Source: Bacteroidales bacterium (lineage in GTDB: Bacteria; Bacteroidota; Bacteroidia; Bacteroidales; UBA932). Taken from it: 64,000 nucleotides of DNA. Of this stretch, positions 14,863 to 23,688 are shown in pieces. The translations under genes and the position numbers were made by a program. Where the stretch lies: positions 1 to 64,000 of the forward strand of contig JAFUVU010000054.1 in NCBI GenBank assembly GCA_017477465.1, given 5' to 3'. The notes under the pieces are model-generated. The model was not told the DNA's origin and ran no database searches. It saw nothing but the letters and a program-made list of their open reading frames with translations. Positions within the stretch are counted from its first letter, which is position 1. Each line of letters starts with the position of its first letter.

Positions 14863-16881
14863 TTAGAATTGGAAGTAGATGAAGCTTTGGAGGTCGGCGG
14901 TGATGAATTGGAAGAAGAAGACAATTATCAGTACCACGACCACGGCCATCCAGAACAGCGGCAGGCGGGCGAAGACCAGGCGGTAGCGGCGTTTGAAGCG
15001 CTCCGGGAGCCAGTGGATGAGCATGCCGGCAACAAAGACGACAAGTACGGCGCGATGCTCCCAGGCCATAGTAGGCACGAGCGCAAGGTCCCAGGCCGAT
15101 CCTATCTGATTGACCATGTTTTTGGCAGTATTCCAGGCCTGCTCGTTAGCCAGAGCAGGGTCCAGATTGGAGCCGCTGCGGAAGAAAAGACGCGTGAAGG
15201 TTATGAAGACAAAGGTCTGGAATATGTCCCAGGCGCGGTCCAGCCATGCCGCGGCGGGGCTGTCGATTTTCCGCTGAATGACAACGCCTTTCGCATTTCG
15301 GGCAGGGGCCGATGAAATGGCCTTCCAGCCAAGAGAAAGGGCCGACGGTGCAGGAGATTCTTCGCTGCGCTCAGAATGACCGGTGGAATCTGATTGACCG
15401 GTGGAGCCAGAGCTGTCGGGGGCGATGAACCGGCAGATTGTTTTTATCAGGGTGCCGATCCAGATTATCAGAAGCCAGACAAAGAACATGTTCCATACCG
15501 GGGCTGGGGTCCAGACTGAGAGCGCCCACACCAGCGCGGTGAAGAAGCTGATTATCCCGAACTTGGCAAGCTGCGAATGGCGCGTCCAAACTTTGTAGAT
15601 AACCTGGCCGAGGCCGTTAAGACCGCCCCAAATCATGAAATTCCAGCTTGCTCCATGCCAAAGGCCGCCCAGCAGCATGGTGTTCATGGAGTTTATGTTG
15701 GTGGTAATGAGCTTACGGTCCGAAGGTTTGAGCCAAGCCCATAGGCCGATGCCGGCAGCAAGCAGCGCAACGCCGAACGCCACCCACCATGAACCACTTA
15801 AGAATGAGCCGATTACGGCAATCGCAGCGATAATGACAAAGGTAGCCGGAGTAGCATTGCGGTTGCCTCCGAGGGGAATATAGAGGTAATCCCTGAGCCA
15901 GCGCGACAGAGTCATGTGCCAGCGGCGCCAGAACTGCTGTGTATTCACCGCCTTGTAAGGCGAATCGAAGTTCTTTGGCAGCCAGAAGCCCATGAGCATG
16001 GCAACGCCGGTGGCTATGTCGGTGTAGCCGGAGAAGTCGGCATATACTTGGAGGGAATAGCAGAAAAGGGCGCTCAGATTCTCGAAGCCGCTGTACATGA
16101 GGGGATTCTCGAAGACGCGGTCGCAGAAATTGACGGCCAGATAATCGGCCAGAATAAGCTTCTTGAGGAGGCCGTTCATTATCCAGAAGATGGCGATTCC
16201 GAACCAGCGGCGGGAAAGGTTATAAGGCTGATGTAGCTGCTGGATGAACTCCGACGCGCGGACGATGGGACCGGCCACCAGCTGCGGGAAAAACGAGAGG
16301 TAAAAGCCGAAGTCCAGGAAATTCCCAACCGGCTCTATCTGCCGACGTTTCACATCGACGATATAGCTCACCGCCTGGAAGGTGAAGAAGGAGATGCCCA
16401 CCGGCAGGATGATGGCATCGACGCGGAAGATATCGGCCCCTATCAGCATATTCAGCCATTCGCCGAGGACGTCGTGCACCTCGATGGACGTGCCGAAGAG
16501 GTTGTTCACGAAGTCGGTGATGAAGTAGGCGTACTTGAAATAGGCAAGGATGCCAAGGTCCACCACTACGCTGAGGACAGTAAGCGCCTGTCGCCATCCT
16601 TCTTTTTTGAGCCGATGCAAACACTTGGCCGCGAAGAAGTTATAAACTATCACAAAGACCAGAAGGGCCAGGAAGACACCGCTTGTCTTGTAATAGAAAA
16701 ACAGCGAGACGGCGAAAAGATAGGCGTTGCGCAGAAGCGGCTTCGAGTGGATGAGGGAGAAGCCTGCGAACACCAGTGCGAAGAAGGCCCAGAAGTAGAA
16801 CTGCGTGAACAGCAGAGGATGAGCCTGGTCAAAGGAGAGCAGGTTCTGCAGGAAATCCCGTATGACGTCCCAGAGATTCAT
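14863..16881 (-). CDS. MBOAT-family membrane O-acyltransferase (AlgI/DltB-like)
   Basis: A 672-residue polytopic membrane protein of the AlgI type, which moves acyl (usually acetyl) groups across the inner membrane onto an extracellular polymer. Conserved pieces are YIVDVKRRQIEPVGNFLDFGFYLSFFPQLVAGPIVR, QQFWRRWHMTLSRWLRDYLYIPLGGNR, and GGLWHGASWNFMIWGGLNG with the catalytic histidine. A hydrophilic insertion (about 50 residues, including HSERSEES) lies after this core, between transmembrane segments. The start overlaps the upstream SGNH gene by 4 bp (ATGA). Two SGNH partners next door are typical of polysaccharide O-acetylation machines. The polymer is not known. Confidence 0.9.
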   Translation of the reverse strand: MNLWDVIRDFLQNLLSFDQAHPLLFTQFYFWAFFALVFAGFSLIHSKPLLRNAYLFAVSLFFYYKTSGVFLALLVFVIVYNFFAAKCLHRLKKEGWRQALTVLSVVVDLGILAYFKYAYFITDFVNNLFGTSIEVHDVLGEWLNMLIGADIFRVDAIILPVGISFFTFQAVSYIVDVKRRQIEPVGNFLDFGFYLSFFPQLVAGPIVRASEFIQQLHQPYNLSRRWFGIAIFWIMNGLLKKLILADYLAVNFCDRVFENPLMYSGFENLSALFCYSLQVYADFSGYTDIATGVAMLMGFWLPKNFDSPYKAVNTQQFWRRWHMTLSRWLRDYLYIPLGGNRNATPATFVIIAAIAVIGSFLSGSWWVAFGVALLAAGIGLWAWLKPSDRKLITTNINSMNTMLLGGLWHGASWNFMIWGGLNGLGQVIYKVWTRHSQLAKFGIISFFTALVWALSVWTPAPVWNMFFVWLLIIWIGTLIKTICRFIAPDSSGSTGQSDSTGHSERSEESPAPSALSLGWKAISSAPARNAKGVVIQRKIDSPAAAWLDRAWDIFQTFVFITFTRLFFRSGSNLDPALANEQAWNTAKNMVNQIGSAWDLALVPTMAWEHRAVLVVFVAGMLIHWLPERFKRRYRLVFARLPLFWMAVVVVLIIVFFFQFITADLQSFIYFQF
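15354..15405 (-). repeat. In-frame repeat insertion in the MBOAT gene (HSERSEES-type)
   Basis: On the minus strand this encodes STGQSDSTGHSERSEES. TGACCGGTGGA occurs twice (15377-15387 and 15395-15405), next to the GATTCTTCGCTGCGCTCAGA block. I recall the HSERSEES peptide recurring in predicted proteins of several uncultured bacteria as a translated repeat. The flanking stretch down to about 15260 is also hydrophilic and may belong to the insertion. Confidence 0.65.
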
Positions 16882-18059
16882 CGGCTCCTGTAAGACTCGA
16901 GGATAGCGTCAAAAAGAAGATCGGCCACTAAGCGGTAACCTTGGGGCGTAAAATGGACTTTGTCGCCTTGGGCGAGGCCTGCCGACTGCCATGCAGCCAT
17001 CGAGCCTTGGCCGCCCATGACAGCATACCAGTCCCAGAAGACGCCGGTACATTCGCGCGCAAGCTCGTAAAAAGCCTGTTCTACGGCTGCCGTATGGGGA
17101 TTTACGTCCCTCTTGCGCCAGCTGTCGTTGATGCCGGTGAAAAGAATCGCGCAGTAAGGATTCACCCGGCGGACCGCTTTCATAAGTTCGCGGTAGTGAG
17201 CCTTGAAGCGGGAAGGGTCGAAATCGGCCCCTTGGATGTCGTTAATGCCGATGGAGAATATCACAAGGTCGGGCATTACGCGCCTGAGGTCTTGTTCCCA
17301 AAGCTGGCAGCGGGTCCACGAAAGTGTGGAGGCACCGTTGACGCCGGCCTCGCTGAAAGTGAAGCCCGTGCCAGGCTTGTCGAGGTAGAGTCCGCGGAGA
17401 TTGTAATAGCCCGTTCCCTCGAAGGCAAGCTGCACCCAGTCGGTGTAGTAGGGAAGGTCGAAATGGCCTTTGACGCCCCTCAGCGTGTCTTTTTTGCCAA
17501 TAAGCAGCACCGGTTCAAGCGTTCCTTCGCCCAGAAGGTCAACCTTGTTGAAGCTGTAACGGTGCTGAAGAAGGCGCTTCTCCCTGGGCAGCAAATCTAT
17601 CGCCACTTTGGCCGATGTATCCCGCGCAGTGACGACCATTCCGCTGAGGCCCAGCTTTGCATCGGCAGGTTTAAGGCAGGTGGAACTTTCCCAACTGCCG
17701 CTGTACGAGCTGGTATAGCTAACCGGAGTATTGGTGCCGGCGGCCGAAAAGGGGAAAACCAGTCCCCTGCCGCCGTCGATACCGTAACGCAGGCTTAGGA
17801 AATGGGCACGGAGCCTGTCGCTGAATGCACCGCCCTGCACATGAGAACCGCCGACATGCAGGATGCGCACGTCCGTTCCGCCGGTGCGCAGCAGGGTATC
17901 CAGCTTGCGGAGGAAAAGGCTGTAGGTGGGAGAGGCCCCCGAGGGCATCTCTATAGTGTTTTTCTCCGCCCTTATAAACGGATAATAATGAGCCTGCCGA
18001 CGCTGCCCGAAGCTTAGTATCGGCAAAAGAAGCAGTATTACCAAGGCGATGCGTTTCAT
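16878..18059 (-). CDS. Periplasmic SGNH/GDSL-like protein, probable acyltransfer partner of MBOAT
   Basis: A 393-residue protein with a signal peptide (MKRIALVILLLLPILSFGQ). SGNH-type blocks are visible: VRILHVGGSHVQGG near residue 63, with Ser in the GDS-like position, IFSIGINDIQGA near 270 (Gly/Asn block), and DKVHFTPQGYRLVADLLF near 370 (Asp-x-x-His block). Between them is a beta-rich domain like the carbohydrate-binding parts of AlgX/AlgJ-type proteins. It overlaps both neighbours by 4 bp (ATGA), so the three are tightly coupled. The likely role is the periplasmic O-acetylation step on a surface glycan; an esterase role is the alternative. Confidence 0.8.
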   Translation of the reverse strand: MKRIALVILLLLPILSFGQRRQAHYYPFIRAEKNTIEMPSGASPTYSLFLRKLDTLLRTGGTDVRILHVGGSHVQGGAFSDRLRAHFLSLRYGIDGGRGLVFPFSAAGTNTPVSYTSSYSGSWESSTCLKPADAKLGLSGMVVTARDTSAKVAIDLLPREKRLLQHRYSFNKVDLLGEGTLEPVLLIGKKDTLRGVKGHFDLPYYTDWVQLAFEGTGYYNLRGLYLDKPGTGFTFSEAGVNGASTLSWTRCQLWEQDLRRVMPDLVIFSIGINDIQGADFDPSRFKAHYRELMKAVRRVNPYCAILFTGINDSWRKRDVNPHTAAVEQAFYELARECTGVFWDWYAVMGGQGSMAAWQSAGLAQGDKVHFTPQGYRLVADLLFDAILESYRSR

Positions 18060-19489
18060 GGATGCATTGCCCCACGAACCTGCTCCCGGGGAAGAGTCTT
18101 GCGGAGCTCGTAAAAATCGTAATAAGTGAGAAGTGAGCGGCTTAGGGCGTCGCCAACCTTCTGGGCGCCGGCGGGGGTGAAGTGGATGTAATCCGGGCCG
18201 GCATACGCGGGATTATGCTTAACCCACTGAGCCATGGAATTTTCGCCGCCCATCATGCGGTAGAGGTCCCAGTAAGCTGCATTGTTGCGAAGGGCCGTAG
18301 CCTTGAGGGAATCCACCATCTCCGGGAGGCGCGGCCAGGTGACAATTCTGCCGTTCACGCTTTTACCCATGTCGGACGGGCCGATAAAGAGAATCTGCGC
18401 ATCTGGCGCCGCCTCATGGAAATAATTGATTTGCTTTGCTATCTGCACCTGATACTGCTCGATAACCTTGGTGCTGCGGGTGACGGGCATGTAGTTGCCG
18501 CCGAACTGGAGGATGATGAGCCTGGTGTCGGTAAGGGACAGGCAATCGGCCATCAGGGGCTCGGAGATGCGAGTGAAAATGGTGCCTGAGCAGCCTCTGA
18601 GCGGGACATTGTCAACTGCTGCGCCGCTTTCTCCATCGGCACCTATTGCATAGATTTCGGCACTGCCGCGGAAATTTAGGACTGCTTTCTGGACAGGACG
18701 GGAGAAGCGCCAGGTGATGAGGGTGGCGCCGCTTTCGCCTTTGCGGATGACGGCCTTGGGCCTAAGCGTATCCGATACAGCCCTGACGCTGAAGTCTTTG
18801 GACTGCCTGCCGCAGAGGACCGTGACGGTGGAAAAGGTTTTTACGCCTTCCCTGGCTGTCTTGTTTTTGGTGGCCCGGAGGGAGACGGTGCCGCCGCCGC
18901 TTAGCTGAACCACCTGAGCCAGAATGCCGTAGCGATTATGCCCGGCGCGCATGGTGGTGGAGTCTCCGTACATGGTGTACTGCACGAAACCGCCTGAAGC
19001 AGACTTGCTTATACTTGCCGACGGAACATTGCTAAGGGCCGGGAACATGCCCGTACCGGAGCCGCCGAAACGCTGCTGCAAAGCCTCACGGAGGTCCTGG
19101 GAAATGCGGTCCATTTCCAGCTGCGAGTCGCCGTAATGTACGACGCGGACGGTTTTATCATGCGCCGATGCCCGCTCCAACTCTTTGAAGAAGGGGTCGA
19201 AAAAGGTATAATCGTCGTCCGGGAGGTAGATGCGGTCCGGATTGTCGTAGAAGAATTTGCGGTAATACTGAAGAGTGTCGGCCTCCATTTGGAAACGGGC
19301 GTCCACGGCATTCAGGACCGAATCGACATCCACTTTTGCTTCTGCCGCATCGCGCAATGTGCGCTGGTAGGAAGCAAAACGGAGCGTAAGCGGGCCGATT
19401 GGAACGCCATCGGCAGGGGCCGTGAGCCACAGCACGCCCAGCATGGCGAAAACGCCCAGGAAAAATATGAGTACTTGCCTTGCTTTCAT
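18056..19489 (-). CDS. Membrane-anchored SGNH/GDSL-like protein
   Basis: A 477-residue paralogue of the next gene with one N-terminal membrane segment (MKARQVLIFFLGVFAMLGVLWLTA). It has VVHYGDSQLEMDRIS (GDS block), ILQFGGNYMP (Gly/Asn block), and PDYIHFTPAGAQKVGDALS (Asp-x-x-His block), so the catalytic Ser, Asp and His are all present. I start at 19489 rather than the ATG at 19501, because the membrane segment follows and a TACCTTTG promoter box overlaps 19499-19506. It probably works with the following SGNH protein and the MBOAT channel in surface-polymer O-acetylation. Confidence 0.8.
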   Translation of the reverse strand: MKARQVLIFFLGVFAMLGVLWLTAPADGVPIGPLTLRFASYQRTLRDAAEAKVDVDSVLNAVDARFQMEADTLQYYRKFFYDNPDRIYLPDDDYTFFDPFFKELERASAHDKTVRVVHYGDSQLEMDRISQDLREALQQRFGGSGTGMFPALSNVPSASISKSASGGFVQYTMYGDSTTMRAGHNRYGILAQVVQLSGGGTVSLRATKNKTAREGVKTFSTVTVLCGRQSKDFSVRAVSDTLRPKAVIRKGESGATLITWRFSRPVQKAVLNFRGSAEIYAIGADGESGAAVDNVPLRGCSGTIFTRISEPLMADCLSLTDTRLIILQFGGNYMPVTRSTKVIEQYQVQIAKQINYFHEAAPDAQILFIGPSDMGKSVNGRIVTWPRLPEMVDSLKATALRNNAAYWDLYRMMGGENSMAQWVKHNPAYAGPDYIHFTPAGAQKVGDALSRSLLTYYDFYELRKTLPREQVRGAMHP

Positions 19490-19498
19490 AGCGAAGGG

Positions 19499-19506
19499 CA
19501 AAGGTA
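19499..19506 (-). promoter_or_regulatory. Bacteroidota -7 box (TACCTTTG) for the SGNH-SGNH-MBOAT operon
   Basis: Read on the minus strand, 19506 to 19499 is TACCTTTG, matching TAnnTTTG. It lies 9 bases before the ATG at 19489 and in the 33-bp gap after the GH13 stop, so the acetylation operon may be transcribed separately from GH13 with almost no leader. Confidence 0.45.
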
Positions 19507-19522
19507 CGGAAAATCTTTTGAT

Positions 19523-21478
19523 TTACCGCTTGAATTCCACCACGAGTGAACTCATCGGCCCCACTGCGGTTTTGTCGCTGATTTCCATGCTTTCACCAGT
19601 GATGACGTTGCGGCCTTTGCCCAGGCCTTCGCTGATTTCTTTGAACCGCGTCCAGGGAACGTTGCAAGGCTCCTCTGAATTGTTTATGAAGACGAAAACC
19701 ACGTCGCCGTCATTGTAGCGGAAATAGCCGTAAGTGTTGTTTTCCGGGATGAAATGCAGCGTTTTTCCGCTGTGAATCACTTCTTTATCCTTGCGCCAGC
19801 GGAAGAGCGTACGGGCATAGTCGTGCAACTCTTTTGCGTGGGAGTATGTACTGTCCTTCATTGCCGCTTTCCGGCCTTTTTCGGTGAAAAGGTTCACGAT
19901 GTCCCCTTCCCAGCCGCCGGGGAAATCAAGCCTCAGGCGGCCGTCCTCCCGCTGGGGATTTCCGGTGGAGAACATCATCTCGTCGCCATAGAAAAGCTGC
20001 GGAATGCCGCGAAGGGTGGCAAGCAGGGTGAACGCCATCTTCATCCTGCGGGGATCGCGGCCGAAAAGGTCGCCGATACGGGCACAGTCGTGGTTGGAAA
20101 GGAAAATGAGCATGTGACTTAGGTCGGTGTACTGGAAGTCATGGCTCAGGGCGTTGTAAACCGCGGCGATATCGGCCCTCTTCTGCCATCTGGGCTCTTT
20201 GCGCTGCACCTGGAAGGCTTCGGTAATGGCGGCCTGGAGCGGGAAGTCCATGATTGACGGAAGGAAAGAGTTGAAGCCGTCTTTGTTGGGATGGTCTTTC
20301 TGCCAGTAGGCCACATAGTCCGGATTGGTGTTCCAGTTTTCGCCGACTATGTTCAGCCAGGGGTACTCGTCCGTAACGGCTTTTGCCCAGGCCGACATGG
20401 GAATTTTCTCGTTGTAGTACCAGGTGTCCACCCTGTAACCGTCGAGGCCGGAATATTCCACCCACCACACGGCCCACTGCTGGAAGTACTTGAGAAGGAA
20501 GGGGTTGTCCAGGTTCATATCCGGCATGCTGGGCACGAACCAGCCTTCTTCCATTACGGCTTTGTCGGCCTTTGAAGCATTGGGATCCATGGCAAGGGAC
20601 ATCTGGTGATTGGAGTTTATGTAAGGATCGTTCAGATGTACCCAGTCCTTGAAAGGTAGGTCTTTCATCCACCAATGTTCCAGGGAAGAGTGATTGGTGA
20701 CAACGTCCATGATAACCTTCAGGCCCTTCTTGTGCGCCTTTTCAACAAATTGCCGATACAGTTCGTTGCTGCCGTAGCGGGGGTCTATACGGTAATAGTC
20801 CGCGCAGGCGTAGCCGTGGTATGAGCCTTTGGCGTCGTTGTCAAGCAGCAGCGGAGTGCACCAGATGGCCGTTGCGCCAAGGTTCTCGATGTAGTCCAGA
20901 TGCTTCATGATGCCCTTGAGGTCTCCCCCGTGACGGGAATTGGGACGCTTGCGGTTCACCCCTTCTTTGGTGAAGGCCGTGGAGTCGATGGAGGGGTCTC
21001 CGTCGGCAAAACGGTCGGGCATTATCAGATAGATAAGATCTTCCGGGCCGAAACTTTTCTCCGTGCGGGCCTGGCGCTCTTCCAGTTTGTAAGGATGCCT
21101 GATGGTCTGCGTGCCGTTTTTGAATACGAGTGTATAAGTGCCCGCTTTAGCCGAGCTGTCAATGTGCATGTCCAGGAAAAGGTAGTTGGGACTGTCGGCC
21201 TTGTGGACGGCTTTTACATAAACACCCGGCGTACCCTCTACAGAGGCCTGGAACGCACCTATTCCGCTGCCCTTCACAAGCAGTTGCAGCTCGGTTTTCA
21301 TTCCAACCCACCAGGACAGGGGTTCCACACGCTCTACGGTTGCAGGCTCCACATGCTCTACGTACGCGGGCTCCACATGCTCTACGTACGCGGGCTCCAC
21401 CGCCTGCGAGGGCAAATCTTTTTGCTGCACGGCGCCAAGAGCCAGTGATATTGCAGTGACTGTCATCAGTTTCAGCAT
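19523..21478 (-). CDS. GH13 neopullulanase/cyclomaltodextrinase-type alpha-amylase
   Basis: A 651-residue secreted glycosidase acting on alpha-1,4-glucans such as maltodextrins. After a signal-like start come a repeat segment (residues 27-53), an N-terminal beta-sandwich as in cyclomaltodextrinases (about 54-135), and the TIM barrel. Catalytic motifs: DVVTNHSS near 258, DGYRVDTW with nucleophile Asp351, IVGENW with acid/base Glu380, and FLSNHDCARI with the third Asp near 455. A C-terminal beta domain ends in MSSLVVEFKR. It resembles SusA but no starch SusCD is nearby. The preceding transcription unit ends at a terminator, so GH13 must have its own promoter or read-through. Confidence 0.9.
   Translation of the reverse strand: MLKLMTVTAISLALGAVQQKDLPSQAVEPAYVEHVEPAYVEHVEPATVERVEPLSWWVGMKTELQLLVKGSGIGAFQASVEGTPGVYVKAVHKADSPNYLFLDMHIDSSAKAGTYTLVFKNGTQTIRHPYKLEERQARTEKSFGPEDLIYLIMPDRFADGDPSIDSTAFTKEGVNRKRPNSRHGGDLKGIMKHLDYIENLGATAIWCTPLLLDNDAKGSYHGYACADYYRIDPRYGSNELYRQFVEKAHKKGLKVIMDVVTNHSSLEHWWMKDLPFKDWVHLNDPYINSNHQMSLAMDPNASKADKAVMEEGWFVPSMPDMNLDNPFLLKYFQQWAVWWVEYSGLDGYRVDTWYYNEKIPMSAWAKAVTDEYPWLNIVGENWNTNPDYVAYWQKDHPNKDGFNSFLPSIMDFPLQAAITEAFQVQRKEPRWQKRADIAAVYNALSHDFQYTDLSHMLIFLSNHDCARIGDLFGRDPRRMKMAFTLLATLRGIPQLFYGDEMMFSTGNPQREDGRLRLDFPGGWEGDIVNLFTEKGRKAAMKDSTYSHAKELHDYARTLFRWRKDKEVIHSGKTLHFIPENNTYGYFRYNDGDVVFVFINNSEEPCNVPWTRFKEISEGLGKGRNVITGESMEISDKTAVGPMSSLVVEFKR
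21320..21400 (-). repeat. 24-bp tandem repeat in GH13 (octapeptide EPAYVEHV)
   Basis: Three and a half in-frame units encode VEPAYVEH, VEPAYVEH, VEPATVER and VEP just after the signal peptide. The DNA units (CTCTACGTACGCGGGCTCCA) are nearly identical, which points to recent slippage or expansion. Confidence 0.85.
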
Positions 21479-21514
21479 TTCTTGTAAGTTTTACCCTGCA
21501 AGTTAGCAAAAAAA

Positions 21515-21551
21515 TGCACTAAACGTGACTTGGAATGCCACGTTTAGTGCA
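21515..21551 (-). terminator. Intrinsic terminator closing the large PUL transcript
   Basis: Read on the minus strand, a perfect 13-bp stem (TGCACTAAACGTG at 21551-21539, complement at 21527-21515) with an 11-base loop is followed immediately by a run of T (21514 down to 21508). It lies about 70 bp after the FISUMP stop at 21620. A third copy of the same 13-mer at 21602-21590 precedes it and could pair with the distal arm instead. Confidence 0.85.
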
Positions 21552-21619
21552 AAAACGCCTAATAATGCAATAAACAGTACAATTCAAAGCACGTTTAGTG
21601 CACTATCGTCAATTATTCT

Positions 21620-23512
21620 CTATTCGGCTACGCAGCGGACAGAGCCGGCGCGGGAACGTGCCGGAGAAGACAGCTGGTGCCGGCTTCCCGCACGTATATC
21701 TGCACCATAAGAAGTAACAGAGCCTGAACGGTGCGACGTCCAGTACATTGCCCTGCTGCCCGCATACTTATAGCTGAGTCCATCGTCATCTATATATCCG
21801 GCGAAGGGGAACACCGCAACGGGATTTCCTAAGGTAAACCAGCCGTTCGTTCCATCTTCGGCCCAGCCTGTCTTGGCGCTTAAATCACTGCTCCAAAAGT
21901 CCTTGGAATTATCTCTAGCCGGGACTCTATATCCAGCAGGGCAAGGGTCATAGATGGTCCTTTCCGCATTCTTCCACAGGTTATCATCCGAAACATCAAT
22001 CCAGTCACCGTTGGCAGTGTAACCCATCAACGTAGGATTGGCAATTGACTCTTCAAGGGTAATAACACCGGCAGCTTTGGTGATACTGCCACCCGCCAGA
22101 GCGGCAGAAGAAGGTGAACTGGCCAACGAGGCAGCACCGGGGAAAGGGTCCTTTCGGCCCCACTGGTATAACAGGCCGAAGGATGTTACATCTACAGGTG
22201 ATGTTCCGGCAGTCGCGGCAACCAGAGCGCCAAGGTTCCTGTCCATAGCTACAGCGCCCATAATATCACCATAGGTATTAGTGGAAATGACTGTTTCAGG
22301 TATCCAGATATGCCAACTCCAGAGTATCTTGCCGGCTGCGCCCTTGGCGGCAATGAGGGCGTTGCCGGGCTTGAGAGTGGCCGGGGTCTTAAATACTATT
22401 ACGGCATCTTCTCCGTCCTGCAAATCGTAGTCTGCCGCGGCTATCACACTGTTCACTTCCGGAGCAGTCGTGGTGTTTACGGTCTCCCAAAGGATATCCA
22501 CTTTATTTATGCCGCTCAGGGCTATGCTGCTATTGCCTTTCACAGCTTTGAACTTGTAGTCGCCGGCTGCAGAAACAATATAGCTGTTTGCCGAAGCGGA
22601 AGCACTCAAATCAGTGGCAGAGGCAACTGTGACGCCTATTTCATTATCGTGCGTGGTCGGCGCCACATAGTCCTTCAATGCTGCGGCAGGGAGAGCCCCC
22701 AGATTAACTGCATGTCCGTGAGTGAGCGTCAGAGGAGTATTTGTCGATATTACTTTCTTAATTACGCCTGACTCAAGGAATTGGATTGTAAATCCGGAAG
22801 ATAGATCTGCTTCATTTTGGATATAAATAGCATTGACCGTACTGCCATCCGCTATAACGGAGCCCGTCAGTTTTGTTACCGGATCAAGAGTCCCATAGGT
22901 AGCAGCGCCCAACTTGGCAAGATAAGAAGGAGAAGAAGAGTTAATCTCTACCAGATACTTTTCATAACCAAGCACTTCGGTGCCGCCATTTCCAAAAAAG
23001 ATGTAGGAATCGAAATCCCCTGAAACCTTGAAAAGGATAGATGCGGTCACATGATTCATCACAATTGAAGTCATATCATCAGATACATATCCCGCCAGGA
23101 GAAGACGATTGGTTCCCTCAAAGCGGCTTCTTCCATACATATGAGATGAAGAATAAGGGCTCCAAATCTCTGCCGGATAAGCTACGTTCCATTTGTGAGG
23201 AGTAGATTCATCCTCGGTTGTAAGAGGAGAAAGGTCCACCGTAATCTTTGCCAGCCGTGGATTTGTCAGTTCTTCAGCAGTAAGTGTATGAACCACTTTT
23301 GCAGTAGGCCGTCCGGAAAACACAATCTGATCACCAACTTCCCACTGTGTTTTACCGTCAGCATCTACGCTCACTTTTGTATTATCCATTGAAGGAAACT
23401 CCAGAGAGAAGGTATAAATGCCCGGATTACGAACTTCATTCTGATTCGGCTCGAATTTTTCACAAGACGCAAACAAAAGCGCTGTCAGCAAAATCCCAAT
23501 ATACTTTTTCAT
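21620..23512 (-). CDS. FISUMP-domain surface lipoprotein C (fimbrillin-like N-terminus)
   Basis: A 630-residue predicted lipoprotein (lipobox LLFASC). Residues about 25-290 resemble fimbrillin-like sandwich domains (WEVGDQIVFSG, WNVAYPAEIW). A second domain follows (about 305-430; ANSYIVSAAGDYKFKAVKGNS to GKILWSWHIWIPET). The C-terminal FISUMP-type region (about 430-630) has MDRNLGALVA, LLYQWGRKDPFPG, IYDPCPAGYRVP and the closing RAGSVRCVAE. FISUMP folds resemble C-type-lectin/FGE folds, so binding is likely, but the ligand is unknown. I start at 23512, before the lipoprotein signal; upstream in-frame ATGs overlap the preceding small peptide region. It is the last gene of the locus. Confidence 0.82.
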   Translation of the reverse strand: MKKYIGILLTALLFASCEKFEPNQNEVRNPGIYTFSLEFPSMDNTKVSVDADGKTQWEVGDQIVFSGRPTAKVVHTLTAEELTNPRLAKITVDLSPLTTEDESTPHKWNVAYPAEIWSPYSSSHMYGRSRFEGTNRLLLAGYVSDDMTSIVMNHVTASILFKVSGDFDSYIFFGNGGTEVLGYEKYLVEINSSSPSYLAKLGAATYGTLDPVTKLTGSVIADGSTVNAIYIQNEADLSSGFTIQFLESGVIKKVISTNTPLTLTHGHAVNLGALPAAALKDYVAPTTHDNEIGVTVASATDLSASASANSYIVSAAGDYKFKAVKGNSSIALSGINKVDILWETVNTTTAPEVNSVIAAADYDLQDGEDAVIVFKTPATLKPGNALIAAKGAAGKILWSWHIWIPETVISTNTYGDIMGAVAMDRNLGALVAATAGTSPVDVTSFGLLYQWGRKDPFPGAASLASSPSSAALAGGSITKAAGVITLEESIANPTLMGYTANGDWIDVSDDNLWKNAERTIYDPCPAGYRVPARDNSKDFWSSDLSAKTGWAEDGTNGWFTLGNPVAVFPFAGYIDDDGLSYKYAGSRAMYWTSHRSGSVTSYGADIRAGSRHQLSSPARSRAGSVRCVAE

Positions 23513-23526
23513 ACTCATTCCTCCTC

Positions 23527-23679
23527 TTACATATTCCACAAAGGATCGTATTCGTCCAAAATATAATCCGGATTCTGTGTTGCTTCATCACCTCCGGACA
23601 ATGTGATGCACAACTGCTCCGCATAACGCAATTCCAAAGCGTCGGTCTTGGGAGAACAATAGTTTTCTTTTATTTTCAT
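23527..23679 (-). CDS. 50-residue peptide preceding a FISUMP gene
   Basis: Reading the minus strand from the ATG at 23679 gives 50 codons: MKIKENYCSPKTDALELRY..., then the acidic tail DYILDEYDPLWNM and a stop at 23527. It ends 14 bp before the FISUMP ATG, with AGGAGGAATGA serving as the next gene's ribosome site. Bacteroidota often encode such short peptides (a few lysines, SPKT, a hydrophobic stretch, SGG, acidic end) next to fimbrillin-like or FISUMP genes. Function is unknown. It fills what otherwise looks like an empty gap after the chitinase. Confidence 0.6.
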   Translation of the reverse strand: MKIKENYCSPKTDALELRYAEQLCITLSGGDEATQNPDYILDEYDPLWNM

Positions 23680-23688
23680 AATTTCTAG

